From positions 2,961,001-3,025,000 of the forward strand of contig JALIRH010000002.1 of assembly GCA_023055505.1 (NCBI GenBank): a DNA stretch of 64,000 nucleotides. The letters run 5' to 3'. Shown here piece by piece: positions 12,106 through 25,021 of this stretch. This stretch comes from Callipepla californica brunnescens. Lineage: Eukaryota; Chordata; Aves; Galliformes; Odontophoridae. Under the pieces are notes generated by a model, which did not search any database, was not told the origin of the DNA, and saw only the letters and a list, made by a program, of their open reading frames with translations. Each line of letters starts with the position of its first letter. The first letter of the stretch is position 1. The position numbers were made by a program, and so were the translations under genes.

Positions 12106-13059
12106 AGTGCTGCATGCCTGGCCCCAGCGGGGATGCAGCTCTTGCAGGGGAAGGGGGGGGCTGCTGAAAACTGTCTCTCTCCGGAGCCACTGGAGTTGCT
12201 TGCCCAGGAGAGGATGGGAAGAAGGCATGCTGAGGGCTCACTGCATCCGCTGGGTGCTGCTGGAGGAGGTGTGCGAGATGAAAGGCGGCACCTGAGAACA
12301 CAGCACAGCATAAAAATGATGGATACTGCAGATCTGGCTGCTGCAGGAAGCGCTCCCTCTGGAAATTGTAGCACGAGGAACCAGAAACGCAATTACGTGG
12401 GTTCTGCTGCAGCTCTTTTTTTTGTGGGGTCAGTGTGGGGGGGGGAGGATGCTTGCTGGCAGTTCAATGAGGCAGCCTGGGAGGCCGGGGGAGAGGCAGA
12501 ATTAGCAGACCAGGCTGCTGTTTGGAAATGGTATCTTCATCTCACAGCATCACGCAGATCAATTTGATCACGTCGTAATAAAAAAGAAACCTATTTTCAG
12601 ATACGGGACCCATTCTGAAAAGCCCATCCACCACAGTGACGAGCACCACTGTAAGCAGTCCTGGTGGAATGGCACTGGCAGACCTGCTGCTGGAGGAAAA
12701 GGCTGAGCTGCAGGGGGTTATTTCGTGCATGGATCGGGGAGAAGAGGGATGAGAGGAGGTGAGAAGTGCTCCCCTGTACCCTGCCTGACTGCAGCTGGTC
12801 AAACAGAACCGTTTTAACACAGCCGTGATGCCAAGTGTGACGCAGGGCTGTGCCCAACTGGTTTTAACATGACAATTATTCCTGGTGCTCACAATCTCAC
12901 AGCTAACACTGCAGCTTGTTCCTCAAAATCCAGAGCTGGATGCCCATTGCCACCATTGATGGATGGAGAATTGATCCTTCCATTGTCTGTGAATGGAGAG
13001 ATCAATCCTGCGTGGCCACTATGCGCTGGCACAGCCCTTCTTCCCCTTCTCTCTGCCTT

Positions 13060-13145
13060 CCTGGGCACACACGGTGGTGATGAGTGGACAGCTGAACTAG
13101 ATGATCTCAGTGGTCTTTTCCAACCTTAATGATCCCACATTCTCT
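13060..13145 (+). mobile_element. CR1 LINE 3' end
   Basis: GAACTAGATGATCTCAGTGG, TCTTTTCCAACCTTAATGAT, then CCCACATTCTCTA: a forward CR1 terminus. Confidence 0.88.
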
Positions 13146-13194
13146 ATCAGCCCTGGTCTTCTGGGATGAAAGCTGGGGAAATGAGGCCTCCAAA

Positions 13195-13345
13195 AGGCAC
13201 TCACACAGGGCTGCCCAGCGTGGTGGTGGAGCCACTGCTTTTGAAGGTGCCCATGAAGAGGGCAGATGTGGTTTAGAGCAGTCAAAGTCTGTTGGTTAGA
13301 TAAGACGATCTTTGTGGTCTTTTCCAATCTCAATGATTCTATTAG
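13195..13345 (+). mobile_element. CR1 LINE 3' fragment
   Basis: GGGCTGCCCAGCGTGGTGG, GAGCCACTGCTTTTGAAGG, and TCTTTTCCAATCTCAATGAT with a terminal TCTATTA. It is a second forward copy only 50 bp after the previous one. Confidence 0.9.
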
Positions 13346-13744
13346 TCCTCATGACTGAAACCAAAGGGGTTAAGCACTGCAGGCCTGGTAGCAAATAAAT
13401 CTCATGATTTTAGCCTTTAAGATTCAGTTCCTGTAATAACATCATTATAGCTGCAAAGGCTGGAGGAACAGCAGTAGGAGAATGAGACTGGTCCACAAGG
13501 GAAGGCTTGCAGCTCTCTGGCTTGCAGGAGCCATTCCTGGTGTGTTTTGCTTTCAGTCTTCATCTGAGATAGAAACGGAGATGCAGCAAGGGCTCTCCCT
13601 TCGTGGCACCAGGCATGCAGACAGTTCATCAAGCAGGGCTTGGGAGGAAATTCCAGCTAACATCCGTGTGTTCCCACCAATTTTTTTCTTGAAAACTTAA
13701 TGCTGATTCCTTCTGATCATCCAGAAGCACTTTTGTTCTCTGTA

Positions 13745-13915
13745 GGTAACAGAGCACAGGCACAGGTTGCCCACTGAGGTTGTGGAGTCCCCTCCTTGGA
13801 GGTCTTCAAAGGGTGCCTGGACACGGACTTAGGCATACTACTCTGAGTTTCCCTGCTTGAGCAGAGGTTGGACCAGACAGGCCCTTCCAATCTCAATCAT
13901 TTTGAGCCTGTGATA
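13745..13915 (+). mobile_element. CR1 LINE 3' fragment
   Basis: GCACAGGTTGCCCACTGAGG, TCCTTGGAGGTCTTCAAAGG and GAGGTTGGACCAGACAGGCC, ending TTCCAATCTCAATCATTTTG. It is the third forward CR1 fragment within 0.9 kb. Confidence 0.9.
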
Positions 13916-14606
13916 AATGATCTGGATGACAATAGATCTCTTCATCCACCTCCAAAGCACGGTTGCTGCTTTGTCTAACAGGGTTTGGAAACCTATACCT
14001 AATCTCCTACGGAAGTGGGTATAGCGTTTCGGCCCTGCCATTCACCCATCACCCATTCACTGTGATTTATTCCAGCTGCTCAGAGCAATAAAACACCACA
14101 AACTTATCTTGGATGAACTGCTTTCCTGGTCTGATCCACACCAAATGCCCCTATCTGCCCCGAAATCATCTGCAAGTCGCTTTGAGATGGATCCAAACAC
14201 CGAAGAATCAAAACTAGGTGAGGGCAAACATTTCCAGCATCCCAGAGCGACGGGAATTATCACATATGCACAACAAACACCTTGCTAGCAGCTGCATGCA
14301 CGCAAGAAGACACCAACCTGAATAGCAGCCAGATCATTTTTGAGCACCATTCTTGAGCAATTTTTCCAGCACATCCCACGCGAACAGGTTTTCCTTGAAC
14401 GCCGCACAGCAGCGTTTATCATCTCGTGCCAGGTTTTCTTTTTCTAATCGTAAGGGCTCGGAGGATTCTCATGTAGCACTTGGTGTCTCTGTGCCCCGGT
14501 CGAGCAGAGAGAGTGACGTAGCCTCAGGGTGCTCAGGGAACGAAATTCAACACTGAACCAGTGCAGGTTTCACTGACCCTATTTGATGTTAGCAGCTCTG
14601 CTGAAG

Positions 14607-14700
14607 TCACAGAATCACAACAGGGTTGAGGATGGAAGGGACATCTGAAGGTCATCCTACCCAAGTCAAGATCCCAGCATCCCACAGAGGCCTCAGGCCT
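14607..14700 (-). mobile_element. CR1 LINE 3' end
   Basis: GTCACAGAATCACAACAGGG with GATGGAAGGGACATCTGAAG: a reversed CR1 terminus, about 95 bp. Confidence 0.85.
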
Positions 14701-17493
14701 TCAGCTAGGCACACACACGTGGAAGTCTACTAATGTGTCCTCCCTCTTCTCACTGCAGTAATGGCTCTCCCAGGAAGGGCATCTCGATTCTTTGAAGCTG
14801 ACATACACTGTAGAAACTGCTGCTGCTCAGATTTGCTCAACATTGGCATTAGCTATTAGTCTGTGGTTTACTCTGCTAAATTGGATGGGATCTTGGTGGT
14901 CAAAGGGCCACAGAGGGAGCACAGACAGTGTCTTTAAAGTTGTGGGTATAACTGAAGTCCAACATATTTCCCAGCTGGCTCAATGCAGCCACTCTGAGTT
15001 TGAGGTGCCGTGAAAACAGAGAGTTTTTAAGGCCTTATTTAACCTAATTTATCAACTTCAGCCATGTGGCAGTACCTCAGGGACAGCCAGGATGCCAGCA
15101 CACAATCTTAAATTGCCTTCAACCCCTTCAGCCCACAGGCATGCTCCAGGTACTAGATCCTTCCTCCTGGGCCCACAAAATCCTTTAGAGCATCTCTCCA
15201 TCTGCTTATGGGATCTAAGAACCACGCACAAGATTCCAGGGAAGGTTCATCCTACCCCAGTGCACGGTCTCCACAGGATGCAAACACGGGTCAGGCTGTC
15301 TCCTCTGTTTGTCTGCCCTTTGGACCGACTTGAAGATCATGGGAAATATAGTCTTGAGTCAAAAGAAACAGAATTTTCCCGTGTTGTCTCATTCTGTAAA
15401 TATATATATATATATATATATATTCTTGTTATTCATTGACCAAATTTGATCACCCTGAAAAGTCCATCAATCCTAACACACACACAAAGAAAATCTGCTT
15501 TCCCCAGTTTTCTTATCCGAATGTGACCTTCAGCTTGCTTGGTCACAACAGTTTTACAAGGGAGCGAAGAGCAAACTGTAATTAGGCAAAGGCAGACTGA
15601 TCACTATCCCTGTGTAATACTGGAAGCAGACAGGATCAGCTCGATGCATCTCTTGATATGTTCTTTCAAACCTATTTTGGAGCATTTGACATTATTAGCT
15701 AATTGTTAGGCACAGGAGAAGTTTCTGGCTAGGATCACAAGCATGTCATTAGCTGGGGACTCCTGCTTTTGAATCCTGTGTTCATGAACCCTGAGCCTCA
15801 GGAGTGAAGAAATGGTGGCAACAGTTCTCATACTCCACAGTTCTCATCTAAATATCCCAAGTAGTTGAATCTCTCCTCAGCACACAGCATTAGACTGCAG
15901 AGCAGCCCGCTATCAGGAAGCTTTGGCAGACACGGTGGGGAGACTGGAAGCTCCTGGCATCCACTCTGACAAGTCCATTGTGCCGAGCAGAACAGTGGCC
16001 TCTTCTGCAGCCGGGCAGGAGCTGTGGCTCTCCACACGTTGCACGGGCACTAAGGCCTGCAAGTGAGGAAGCCAGGCCCACGTCGCCTCTTTGTGTGTAG
16101 TCTGGGCAGACACATCCAGGTCACTCACTCCAGACAGCATTCACGACCTGCGTTTTTGTCATCTTCCAGTTGCCTGGAGGGGAGCTCAGTGCTTTGGCAG
16201 CAGACCCACCGCTGTCCCTAGGGTCCTTGGAGCACGGCCGGAGCGTGTGGCAGCTCAGGGACTTGGGACGGGGCCACTGCGGCCTGCTTGGATGTGAGAT
16301 GGCTCACGCACAACCATGGAGCCTTTCGGGTTCATCTGGGCACAAAGCTCACTCCTCGCTGGCTGAAGAGACATTCAGGGACAGGGTTTACCCTTTCCTT
16401 CCTTCTCCTTGCACTGCTGTTTTCAGCTGTGATACAGCTAACTCCTATGAGGAATGGATGCAAACGGGAATAAAGGTCATCCACAGCCAAGTCTATAGTT
16501 ATCTCCCCCCATGTCTTGGAATACAGTATTCAAACTTGGGGAAGCGCTTGAAAATGAGTAACTGAGCAGGAAAAGCAGATTTTGGCAGCTGTGAAAAGAA
16601 AAGGCAAGCTTTATCCATGCCCCGGAGAGAAAGGGGAAGGTTGGCAGCGTATGAGGAAGGAGACTTGGCCATACTTCTTGTTGGGCTAACGGGAAACACA
16701 ATGGCTTGATGACGGCTCTCACGTTCAAGGGGCAGTTGTGTATGCCCCTCCTGTGCTTGCCTGAGATGCCCCTTACACCTTTGAGAAGGAATAAAAAAAA
16801 AAAAGCATGTGATAGCCCATTCTCCCAGGAGATCTTGCCTTTTGTTGGCCAGCTATCTGTTCCAAAAATATATATATATACTTTTCTCTGCCACCCTGGA
16901 GAGAGAACCAAAAGCACAGGAACAGCTGAAGATCAACATGCTGCAGCGAACCCGACACCCCCTGCAACACCTGAGAGAGCAGAAACTTTGCTTGCTTTGT
17001 TTCTACACAACCGATCAATTGAAAGCAGATGATGAAACTCAGTGGGTTAGCATGTTCCTGCGGGACGCTGGGATGGGGGGGACAGAGCTGAACATGCACG
17101 CTTGACATGCGTATTTTGGTCTCAGTATATATCCTCCTGCTGGCTTGATTTGGTCTCAGTAAGGAAATGCCCATTCAGAGCAATCCATTTGGATGGCAAA
17201 AAAAAATGCTGTCTTCCTGCAGCTTCTGCATCTTGTTCTGCCTCGTTACCTTCCTCCCTCTTTATTTCTCTTTCATACGCTTCCTTTATTCCCTCCTCTA
17301 GCTTCTGATGGGGTCACATAGGCATGTGTGTTTATTTTCTCACTCATCCATCCTCACTGATGCTAACAGCATCTTTCTATTCCAGATCTTTTGATACCTT
17401 CCGCCCTACATACTCTCTCAGACCTCTCTCTCCTACATCTTCCAGTCGGTGTTTAATTAGTATTTAAAAGTCAGCTTGGCTAAAACAGAGCTT
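14701..17493. other. Unique intergenic DNA with a TA microsatellite
   Basis: Overlapping frames at 16170-17174 on both strands reach 131-146 codons but have no domain or motif that I recognise and overlap each other, as expected of chance frames. Confidence 0.5.
15400..15422. repeat. (TA)n microsatellite
   Basis: About 11 TA units in unique intergenic DNA. Confidence 0.95.
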
Positions 17494-17560
17494 TCATAGA
17501 ATCAGGGAATATCCTGAGTTGGAAGGGACCCACAAGGATCATCATGCTCAACTCTGCCAC
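17494..17560 (-). mobile_element. CR1 LINE 3' end, short
   Basis: TTCATAGAATCAGGGAATATC then GAGTTGGAAGGGACCCAC: the reversed terminus, about 65 bp. Confidence 0.88.
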
Positions 17561-17722
17561 ACCATTCCCTCTGGTCCTGTTGCTGTCACAAGAGAGCAGA
17601 GCTGTTTAGTGCTGCCTTGGTGCTGACGATGCTCCAGCTCCCGTTGCTACAAGGAAAAGAAATCAAGGCAGAACTGTTGAAGCTTTGTGTGCCTGAAAAA
17701 CCTGTTCAAATCAGCTCAGAAT

Positions 17723-17744
17723 ATAAATAAATAAATAAATAAAA
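17723..17744. repeat. (AAAT)5 microsatellite
   Basis: Five AAAT units, beginning after ATAT and ending in AAAACAAGG. Confidence 0.9.
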
Positions 17745-19382
17745 CAAGGTTAGAATCTGGATGGAAAATCCTCTCCAGATCTTATGCTTAGTGTGGGCAC
17801 CTCTGCCAACCGGCGCTGTATTTAGTAACATAGGGACTGCCCCTCCTCTGCTACCCCTACTACCTGTACCTTTCTAAATAGCACTTACCTGCCAGCTGTT
17901 TCTGGCCAGAGGCAGAGAAAAAGGCTCAAACCAAGACAGAAACTGCCCATGCCCTCATCTGAAGGGCAAGGAGCCATTAGAAGAGGAAGATGAGGAGAGA
18001 ATCTAGGAGGAGGCACCTGAGGGACAACCGAGATCCCATCAGGACAACTGCCCTGATGCCAGCCCTGAGGAAGCCTTAGAGCAGACAAGTCCACAGAGCG
18101 CTCAGGAACTTCATCTCCACGCTGTCAAACCCATCCTATAGTCCCCACCCCCTTAAAAAAAAAACACTCAGTGAATACAATAATAGGGTGTTAAAAAGGG
18201 GAAGTGTTCGTAGAGGGAGACCAGCCTGCTCTGCTACCCAAGAACTGCATGTCCAGGAGTTCCTTTTGATGTAAATGTGTGAAATGACACATTTACTGCA
18301 AGACTAAAGCGTAGCCATGGCAACGTGATTATCAAACGGCTGCATATGGAAGCATAAACTCATATAGGTTTCTGGCCGGTGAGATTAAACTACCGAGGGA
18401 CAGGGCTCCAAGTACACCAAGCTCAGGCTCCCCGTGTCCAAAAGGAATCACCTCCAGCTTTGAGCCTGAGACAGTTTCCTGTTTGACATCCAAGCTGTCT
18501 CTGTTACACCTCGAGCAATCGTCAGGCTGTATTCGTAGGCTTACCATGTGAGAAAACAGGCTGTGCAGCCAACGGCACCACGCTCAGGGCATTCCCCCAC
18601 CCACAGCACGCTCATGTGACAGCGATCCGGTGACATCTGAGGGGGAAGAGCAAAGCTGGCACGTCGGCAACCTTGATCTTCTTGGTTCTTTCTCGCAAGC
18701 AGGGCACACTGATTTTCCACAGCTACCAGCAAGTGGCTGAGCCACAATACTGCAGCTAGGAGAAGTCCATCTCGTCCCTAAAACATCCAACGAACGCTCC
18801 CATAATGTCATATAGGAATTGACAGGATGACTTCCTCCTCGATGGGATGTTCCTGTAGTTAATTAACCTCTGATCTTTATTTCCAGTGGGGAAAGTCTCT
18901 TGCTTCTGTCTCTGGCAAACGACTCCCGCAGCTCTTCACACAACAGATTAGGCAGCCTGCTAAAATCTGGCACCTGCTGCTGCTGCAGGTATTTCTGGGG
19001 ACTGATCACATCCTTTTTAATCTTATCTCCTGTGAGCCAAACATGCTGCAGCTCCACCAAGTGCTGGTTTCCAAACCCACTTCCCAGCCCGCGAAATCCC
19101 ACACCAACTACACTCTTAGGGATCCCGTTCCGCAGGCAGCAGGTTTTCTATCTTCTGTCTGAAGGGAAAGTTTTGCAGGAATTTTTTGCCGGAATAAAAC
19201 AGTATCTTGTCATTAAAAAGAGCCTTTTCTCCTTAAAAAAACCAAGATTTTCTAAAATGTTGTTCTTTAATAAAAAAGAAATAGGAAACTTAAGGAAACT
19301 ATTGCACTGTAAATCACTATTATCCAAACCATTTTCTTATGAACTCCTCTGGCCTTGCAGATAGAGGGAGCTCTGTGTCAGG

Positions 19383-19590
19383 GGAAGTTTAGGTAAGCTA
19401 TTAGGAAAAATCTCTTCTCAGCATGAACTGTAAGGTCTTGGAACAGTCTGCTCAGGGAAATGATGGGGTCACAGTCCCTGAAGGTGTTCAAGAAGAGTAT
19501 GTGAGGCACTGAGGGATGTGGTTTAATGGACATACAGACACGATGGTGATGGGCCGATGGTTGGATGAGATGATGTAAAGTCTGTAAAAG
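19383..19590 (+). mobile_element. CR1 LINE 3' fragment
   Basis: AGCTATTAGGAAAAATCTCTT, GGAACAGTCTGCTCAGGGA, CAGTCCCTGAAGGTGTTCAA and the ATGGTGATGGGCCGATGG block of forward CR1 3' UTR. The terminal octamers are missing here; a similar terminus occurs at 19870-19920. Confidence 0.85.
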
Positions 19591-19869
19591 CAAAGAGACC
19601 AGCATGAACAAGGAGGTGTTACAAAAGAAAGAAAACAAGCGCTCACCCATCTACAAAGATTCAGGTTTGCAGGGAAGGAATTCCACAAAGGAGGGATCTC
19701 CAACAAGAGATCCTTCCTCAGTGGCAGCCCTTAAATGAGGTCTGAGAGGAGTGCAGCCTGGCTCCACCCTTCTGGTCACACAGGTGAATCACCCTCACCT
19801 GTGCTCCCAAGGCTGACCAGCCCTTTCCTTCAGGTGCTCATCCAGTGGATCAGGCCATGACTCAGCAAT

Positions 19870-19920
19870 TCCCATACAAATGATCTTAGTGGTCTTTTCC
19901 AACCTTATTCTGCAGCAGAT
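19870..19920 (+). mobile_element. CR1 LINE 3' end, short
   Basis: AAATGATCTTAGTGGTCTTT, then TCCAACCTTATTCTG. It could be the displaced terminus of the 19383 copy, with about 280 bp of unrelated sequence between. Confidence 0.75.
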
Positions 19921-21166
19921 TGAGCATCTGAATTTTGGTTAGCCGTGAATCATTGCTTAAAGAAAGGCACCTGTGCACTGCTGTTAGCAATGCCTGATGC
20001 AAAGCTCAGGATGTGGGAGCATCGCTGTGCTGCCCGACCATCCAAGCCGTGCCACAGCGGCAGCTGCCTGCTCCCCAAACTCGCTGTCTGCTGCAGAGAG
20101 GAGGCGAAGCTGTTATCTGAATGCTCTCCATGTCACGCAGTCCCTTGATCTCCGTAACCGGAGATTACTAACAGGAGTGCCAGAGCCTGAAGTGGCTTAA
20201 AGCCATTCTGCTCATTGCTCGATGAGTGGATGAAATCTGCAGGCACCAAGCAAGTCAAGAGCTTTCCGCTTCCCACAGAAAGGAGTACACCACGCGGCCT
20301 GCCTCGCTGAGCTGCTTTTATGAATGGAGCTAGAAAAAAGCAGATGCTGTTAAGTTGTTGCCGAGATTTCTTTTTTTTTTTTTTCCTGCTGCCCTGACTG
20401 CTCCGGCCAACGCAACCCCCAGCGTCCTGAGCACCGTGCAGCCCTGAAATGAAGGAAGCTGTAGGGACAGAAAGCACAGCTTCCCATGCTGCACTCAGCA
20501 ATTACACAATCCCGTACCTGCAATTATTTCTGGCAAGGTTGATTCACCTCATGGGAGACTTTTGGAACAGGGCAGTGCTTTTCTAGGGAGTGTCAGTCAT
20601 CGGGCGAACGTGCCTTCCAGAATTGCTTTTATTTTATTTATTTATTTTTTTTAAATATGTAAGTAATTGTTTCTTTACAGTTTGGTCTTTGCTTTTTAAT
20701 GACTCACGCTTCTACCTTGTCAGCTTTCGACACAGGCCCTGCCCTCCCTCGCAGTGCTACAATCCTCCCAGCTCTCACCCACTGCATCAGGTCAGCCAGG
20801 GTAAAATAGGGAATGATGAGAATTCCTTCTGCCCGCACCATCCAGACGTTCTGTTTACTGGGGGCTGCTTCTGGGGGGGCTGCAGCGAGCAAGCATTAAA
20901 AGCGAGGTGCAGCCACATCTCTGATGCATGCAAACGGAGGTTGGGCTGTGGTTTGGGATTTGGAATCCAGATGCATTTTTATGGGGGCAGTGACAGGCTC
21001 CGATCCCCAGCACGGCTTCTGTGCCAAGTGTCTCCTTTCTGTTCCAGCCTCCCGCAGCGCTGAAGTGCTCTTCAAAATAAAGAGACACAAAGCTTAAACA
21101 TTCATAAAATTACTCCTTTAGCTCGAAACTCCGTGAAAAATGATCAGACGTTTTAAGGAGGGCTGC

Positions 21167-21168
<2 letters not shown>

Positions 21169-21217
<49 letters not shown>
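21169..21217. repeat. (TG)24 microsatellite
   Basis: An uninterrupted 49-bp TG run, followed about 35 bp later by an A/G-rich stretch (21248-21272). It is potentially polymorphic and Z-DNA-forming. The His/Thr-repeat frame read from the reverse strand is an artefact. Confidence 0.97.
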
Positions 21218-21219
<2 letters not shown>

Positions 21220-21454
21220 CTTTTCCCCCTTCGCTCCCCTCTGAAAAGAAGAAAAAAAAAAAAAGAAAGAAAAACAACTTGAGGCAGAGAGCAATTATGG
21301 AAAATTTCAGGCTGAATGGTTAAAGCGTGGCCAACTTGTAAAGTAATTGGAAACACAAGGGTAGAAAGGAAAGTGTTTGGCAACACGAGTATTGTGCTTT
21401 GAGATGAAAGGTGCAACGTAAGTGGAGGACTCTCTTTTATTGCGAGCTCTCCTC

Positions 21455-21555
21455 TCTGATATGTTAATTGTGTTTTGCCTGATCCCTTGACAGTTCATTA
21501 ATTTTTGCCCAATTGCAGGCTGTCGAGCGCAGATAAATTTCAGGCTATTATGGGA
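21455..21555. promoter_or_regulatory. AT-core cluster, candidate conserved non-coding element
   Basis: Contains TGTTAATTGTG, TCATTAATTTTTG, CCCAATTGCAGG, AGATAAATTT and GGCTATTATGG in about 100 bp. It is unique, not repeat-like, and directly follows the TG microsatellite region. The site density suggests an enhancer or conserved element; this is inference. Confidence 0.22.
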
Positions 21556-22167
21556 ACACCCTAGAAGTTTGTATAGAAAGGAAACTCACTGTTTCCTGTA
21601 TCATCCTTCTGGGGATCTTGAAAGAGTTCACAAAAAACACTTAAGCGAACTTTCTTCACTGGATAACGGAAGGAAAGGAAACTGTGAACAAGCAAACAAC
21701 ACTCAATTCCATGAGACAAGAGATACTCGTAGGTCACTGCAGAGAAAGTGAAGTCAGTGGCTGCAGTACACACACAGGCACATAGAAATTATCCAATGGT
21801 ACTCCCAGAATAATGGGAACCTCTGCACTCGTGCAGTATTTTTGATCTGTAAAAGCAAATCTCACAAAGTTTGCACCATGAGAAGAAAAAAAAATGTGAG
21901 AAGAAATGGTCCAGAGGAACTCTTGTTCAGCAGCAGGCAGAGCAGGGTGGGAGGAAGGGAGAGAAGGGAAGCTGTACAGCAGCATCTCATTTCTAGGAAG
22001 TGAAGTTCAAAACAAACCAGAGGAGACGGTGGAAAGCTGATATCCCCTACAAAACCAAATCACTCCCTCAGAAGAGGGAGAATTTGTGCAGCAGAGTATT
22101 AACGATCAATAGAGAAAGGGCTTGGCTGACAGGTCACTTCCAGGAGGAGAAAAGAATACAGATTTAA

Positions 22168-22215
22168 CTCATAAAATCATAGAATGGCTGGAGTCAAACT
22201 CAGTTCAATGTCCCA
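22168..22215 (-). mobile_element. CR1 LINE 3' relic
   Basis: AAATCATAGAATGGCTGGAG, followed by a decayed body. Only the terminal block is recognisable. Confidence 0.6.
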
Positions 22216-24655
22216 AAGACCCCAAAATCTTCTCCGCACTTCTCCAGCCACGTTCCACCCACAGCCCCACCGGACCACACCGAAGGGCTGTGCCACAGCT
22301 CCTGCTTTGCATTGTTGACAAATAAACCTCCAGAGGCAACATCACAGGCTTGGGAGATCTCTCAGAAGGAAGGTCAAGGACGGAGTGAATGATTGAGCCA
22401 GCTGATAGACGATGAGAACTGCTGTCTGCTCCATGTCTGCTCATCCGTGCTTCCGCAGGGAGCTCATTAAAACACCCTCATTGCTACGAAGTTTCTCTCC
22501 TCTCGATTTTGTTAGCTTCTTTATTGTGAGTCACAACATCATCTGCTGTCCATGTTGCTAGCACCTTCCAAATTTCTGTGCTTCAAGCATTGGAACCCCC
22601 GTCCTCCTTTCCCACAAGGTTTAATCATCTCTGTGCTCTGGCCCAAATGAATGCCGAAATATGCTTTTGGAGAGCACTCAGCATCAAGGCAGGTCATAAA
22701 AAAAAAAAGGCTGAGACCCACGTAGGGATAAAGGATTTTTATTCCTACTTCGAGATATGCAAAACAATTTCCTTGCTTTATTTGATTCACTAATCGTAGA
22801 AGAAAAATACCTCAAGGTCATTAAACTTTTGGTCCTACCAAAGCATTTCTGGATCTGTGAGGTATGTAAGCTAGGAGGTTAGTTGCCAGACTCCCTTTAC
22901 AAGTAAGGGAACGAGCTTTTGAATTGATGGGACTGCCCAAATAAGAGGAGCATCAAGGAAAGATAGCTCTGTCATCTTCAGCATTCCAGAAGAGAGCAAC
23001 GGCACCTCCAGGTGCCCCTCCAACAGGTTGGGTGGTAGCTCCAGGATGATCAGGGACGTGTTCAAGGAAAACAATGAAACTGTTCAGAAAGAACTGAAAA
23101 AAAATGCAGCTGTTATTTTTTTTTTTAGAGAGATGAGAAGTGAGAAGTAGAATGCGACTTACCCCAGGAGAGACAATATTTGGGGAAAGGACTTGACCAC
23201 TACCTGCCAGCATCTGCAGGCTGAAATGAGATTTAACAACTATGACATGACTCAATGCATTCTGTTCGTCCAGCAGAAAAGTATCCGTTCCTTTTTATGT
23301 TGTTTTTCAGTGTGTTTTTTTTCTACCAAATGAGCTAAATGCGTTGACTAACCCTCAGCATATTTGATCAGCAGATGAAAAGGAGAGAGCCCCTCTGGGG
23401 AGCAACTAGATCTTAAATCATCGCCGCTGGAAAGTGAAACCAGAGCTTAAGAACAGCGGCGTGCAGCCTCCGCGCTGCGCTTCACGTTAAGGGGCGACCT
23501 CATGTCAAACATGACAAGAAAATTCACCACTGGGATGATATCCCTTTCTAGAAAAAGGAAAAAAAATCACTGAATGTTACTGAAGTGAATTAAAGAACTT
23601 GTGGATTTGTCATTTTTCATTCACCTGTAAGGAGTGGAAAGTAACTTAAAACACTTTTACAGTCTCAATATTCCTCTGGGGATTTTAATTTCCACCCCAA
23701 ACAACTCTGGACTCCGGAAACGCATCTCATTTTTTTCCTCAAAGTTTAGAATGGCTTTATAAGAAACACTTCGGGATCTGCAGTTGTTCAGCTGCGTTTA
23801 GAAACGCAAGCACTCAGAATGAAAATTATTCACCCAATTCATATCAGCTTCCCTGTCACAACAACAACGGTCTGCTCAGGGTTATTCCTCAAACCTGGGT
23901 TGCTTAAGTCATTTAAATAGATTTCTATTTCAGAAACAAAACGAGAGCCAAGAATTTCACAATTAAAGGCTCGAGGGCTCTAAAACTTGGCTTCGCCTAA
24001 GACTCTTAACATTGTTTTTTATTATCTTAATCGCTAGGTTTTTTTTTACATACTAATTTTCCATCCCATTGCCAACCGGTGCCAATCCAACTTGCTTTTC
24101 CATCACCCAGGTGAGCGTTACTCATGTTTTCAGGGGAAGGTAAAAAACAAAACCTGAATATCGTCAGTACGACCGCGGCTATTTCTGTGACTGCTCACGG
24201 TCCCTCGCTGACACTGAGTCACAGCTAGAGAAGCAGTTCCTTGAGTTACACCCTGGGATGCTCCAACAAATACAGAAAACACTGCTGCTTTTCCAGATGC
24301 AGTTTTTATGACACAGGGCTAAACAATGTGAAATTCTGACCACGCTTGGACCCAGAATATTGCAAACACTGATTGGGTACGGCACCGATTGGGCAAGGGA
24401 GAGATGAGATAAGTCACAACGTGTAGTTGTAACAGGCCCCAGCAAAGCAAAGAGCAAAGCAAGACCTCCAGGAAGGCTCTAGAGGCTTCAGGTCCCACCT
24501 TGGCGATGAAAACAAACGTGCCCAATAACACCTGCATAGTTCCAATCCAGCTGTGGCTAAAAGGCTGTGAGACAAGAGCACAGCTCAAATAACAACTAAC
24601 GATCTGTTAAACGGAAAGTCGTGCTTTCATGTCTAGATCCACAGGTTCCGCATTG

Positions 24656-24722
24656 TGATCGGACTGATGGTTGGACCAGATGATCCTAGGAGTCTTTTCC
24701 AACCTTAACGGTGCTGTGATTC
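24656..24722 (+). mobile_element. CR1 LINE 3' end
   Basis: GGTTGGACCAGATGATCCTA, then GTCTTTTCCAACCTTAACGG and a terminal GCTGTGATTCAG. Confidence 0.9.
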
Positions 24723-25013
24723 AGGTAAAAAAGAGCACTTCATTCTGCGCTGAGATGGATGAGCACTTATTTCTAAGCTGAATCCGGGAAAGGTTGTTTT
24801 GTTATGTGAAAGCACTGGGGAAAAGACTTCTCTCTCAGGTGAGACTTCAGCCGAGAGCCTGACTTCCATCAGCTTGCTGGTACACTGCCTGCAGAGGAAC
24901 CTTTACAGAGAGAAAATTAACACAGCTCTCTGTTCTGGTCTTTTTTTCTGCATTCACCAGTGTAAAGTGGCAATAATATCAAGCAGCATTCAGCAGGGTG
25001 AAGCTGATGGGAA

Positions 25014-25021
25014 TGACGTCA
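25014..25021. promoter_or_regulatory. Palindromic CRE (TGACGTCA)
   Basis: A full consensus cAMP-response element in AT-balanced intergenic DNA, about 4.5 kb upstream of the predicted start. There is no CpG island around it. A full palindromic 8-mer is uncommon in CpG-depleted DNA, but function is not shown. Confidence 0.35.

Larger units (their letters stand above)
19921..24655. other. Mostly unique intergenic DNA, AT-richer to the right
   Basis: Holds the TG microsatellite, the 21455-21555 AT-core cluster and a CR1 relic at 22168. The stretch 23560-24110 is AT-rich and repeat-free and could include conserved non-coding sequence. No coding exon was seen. Confidence 0.5.

Noticed and set aside
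16170..17174. Group of 131-146 codon frames on both strands
   Set aside because: Mutually overlapping, interrupted by A and TA runs, no domain recognised.
21153..21416. His/Thr-repeat open frame on the - strand
   Set aside because: Direct translation of the TG microsatellite.
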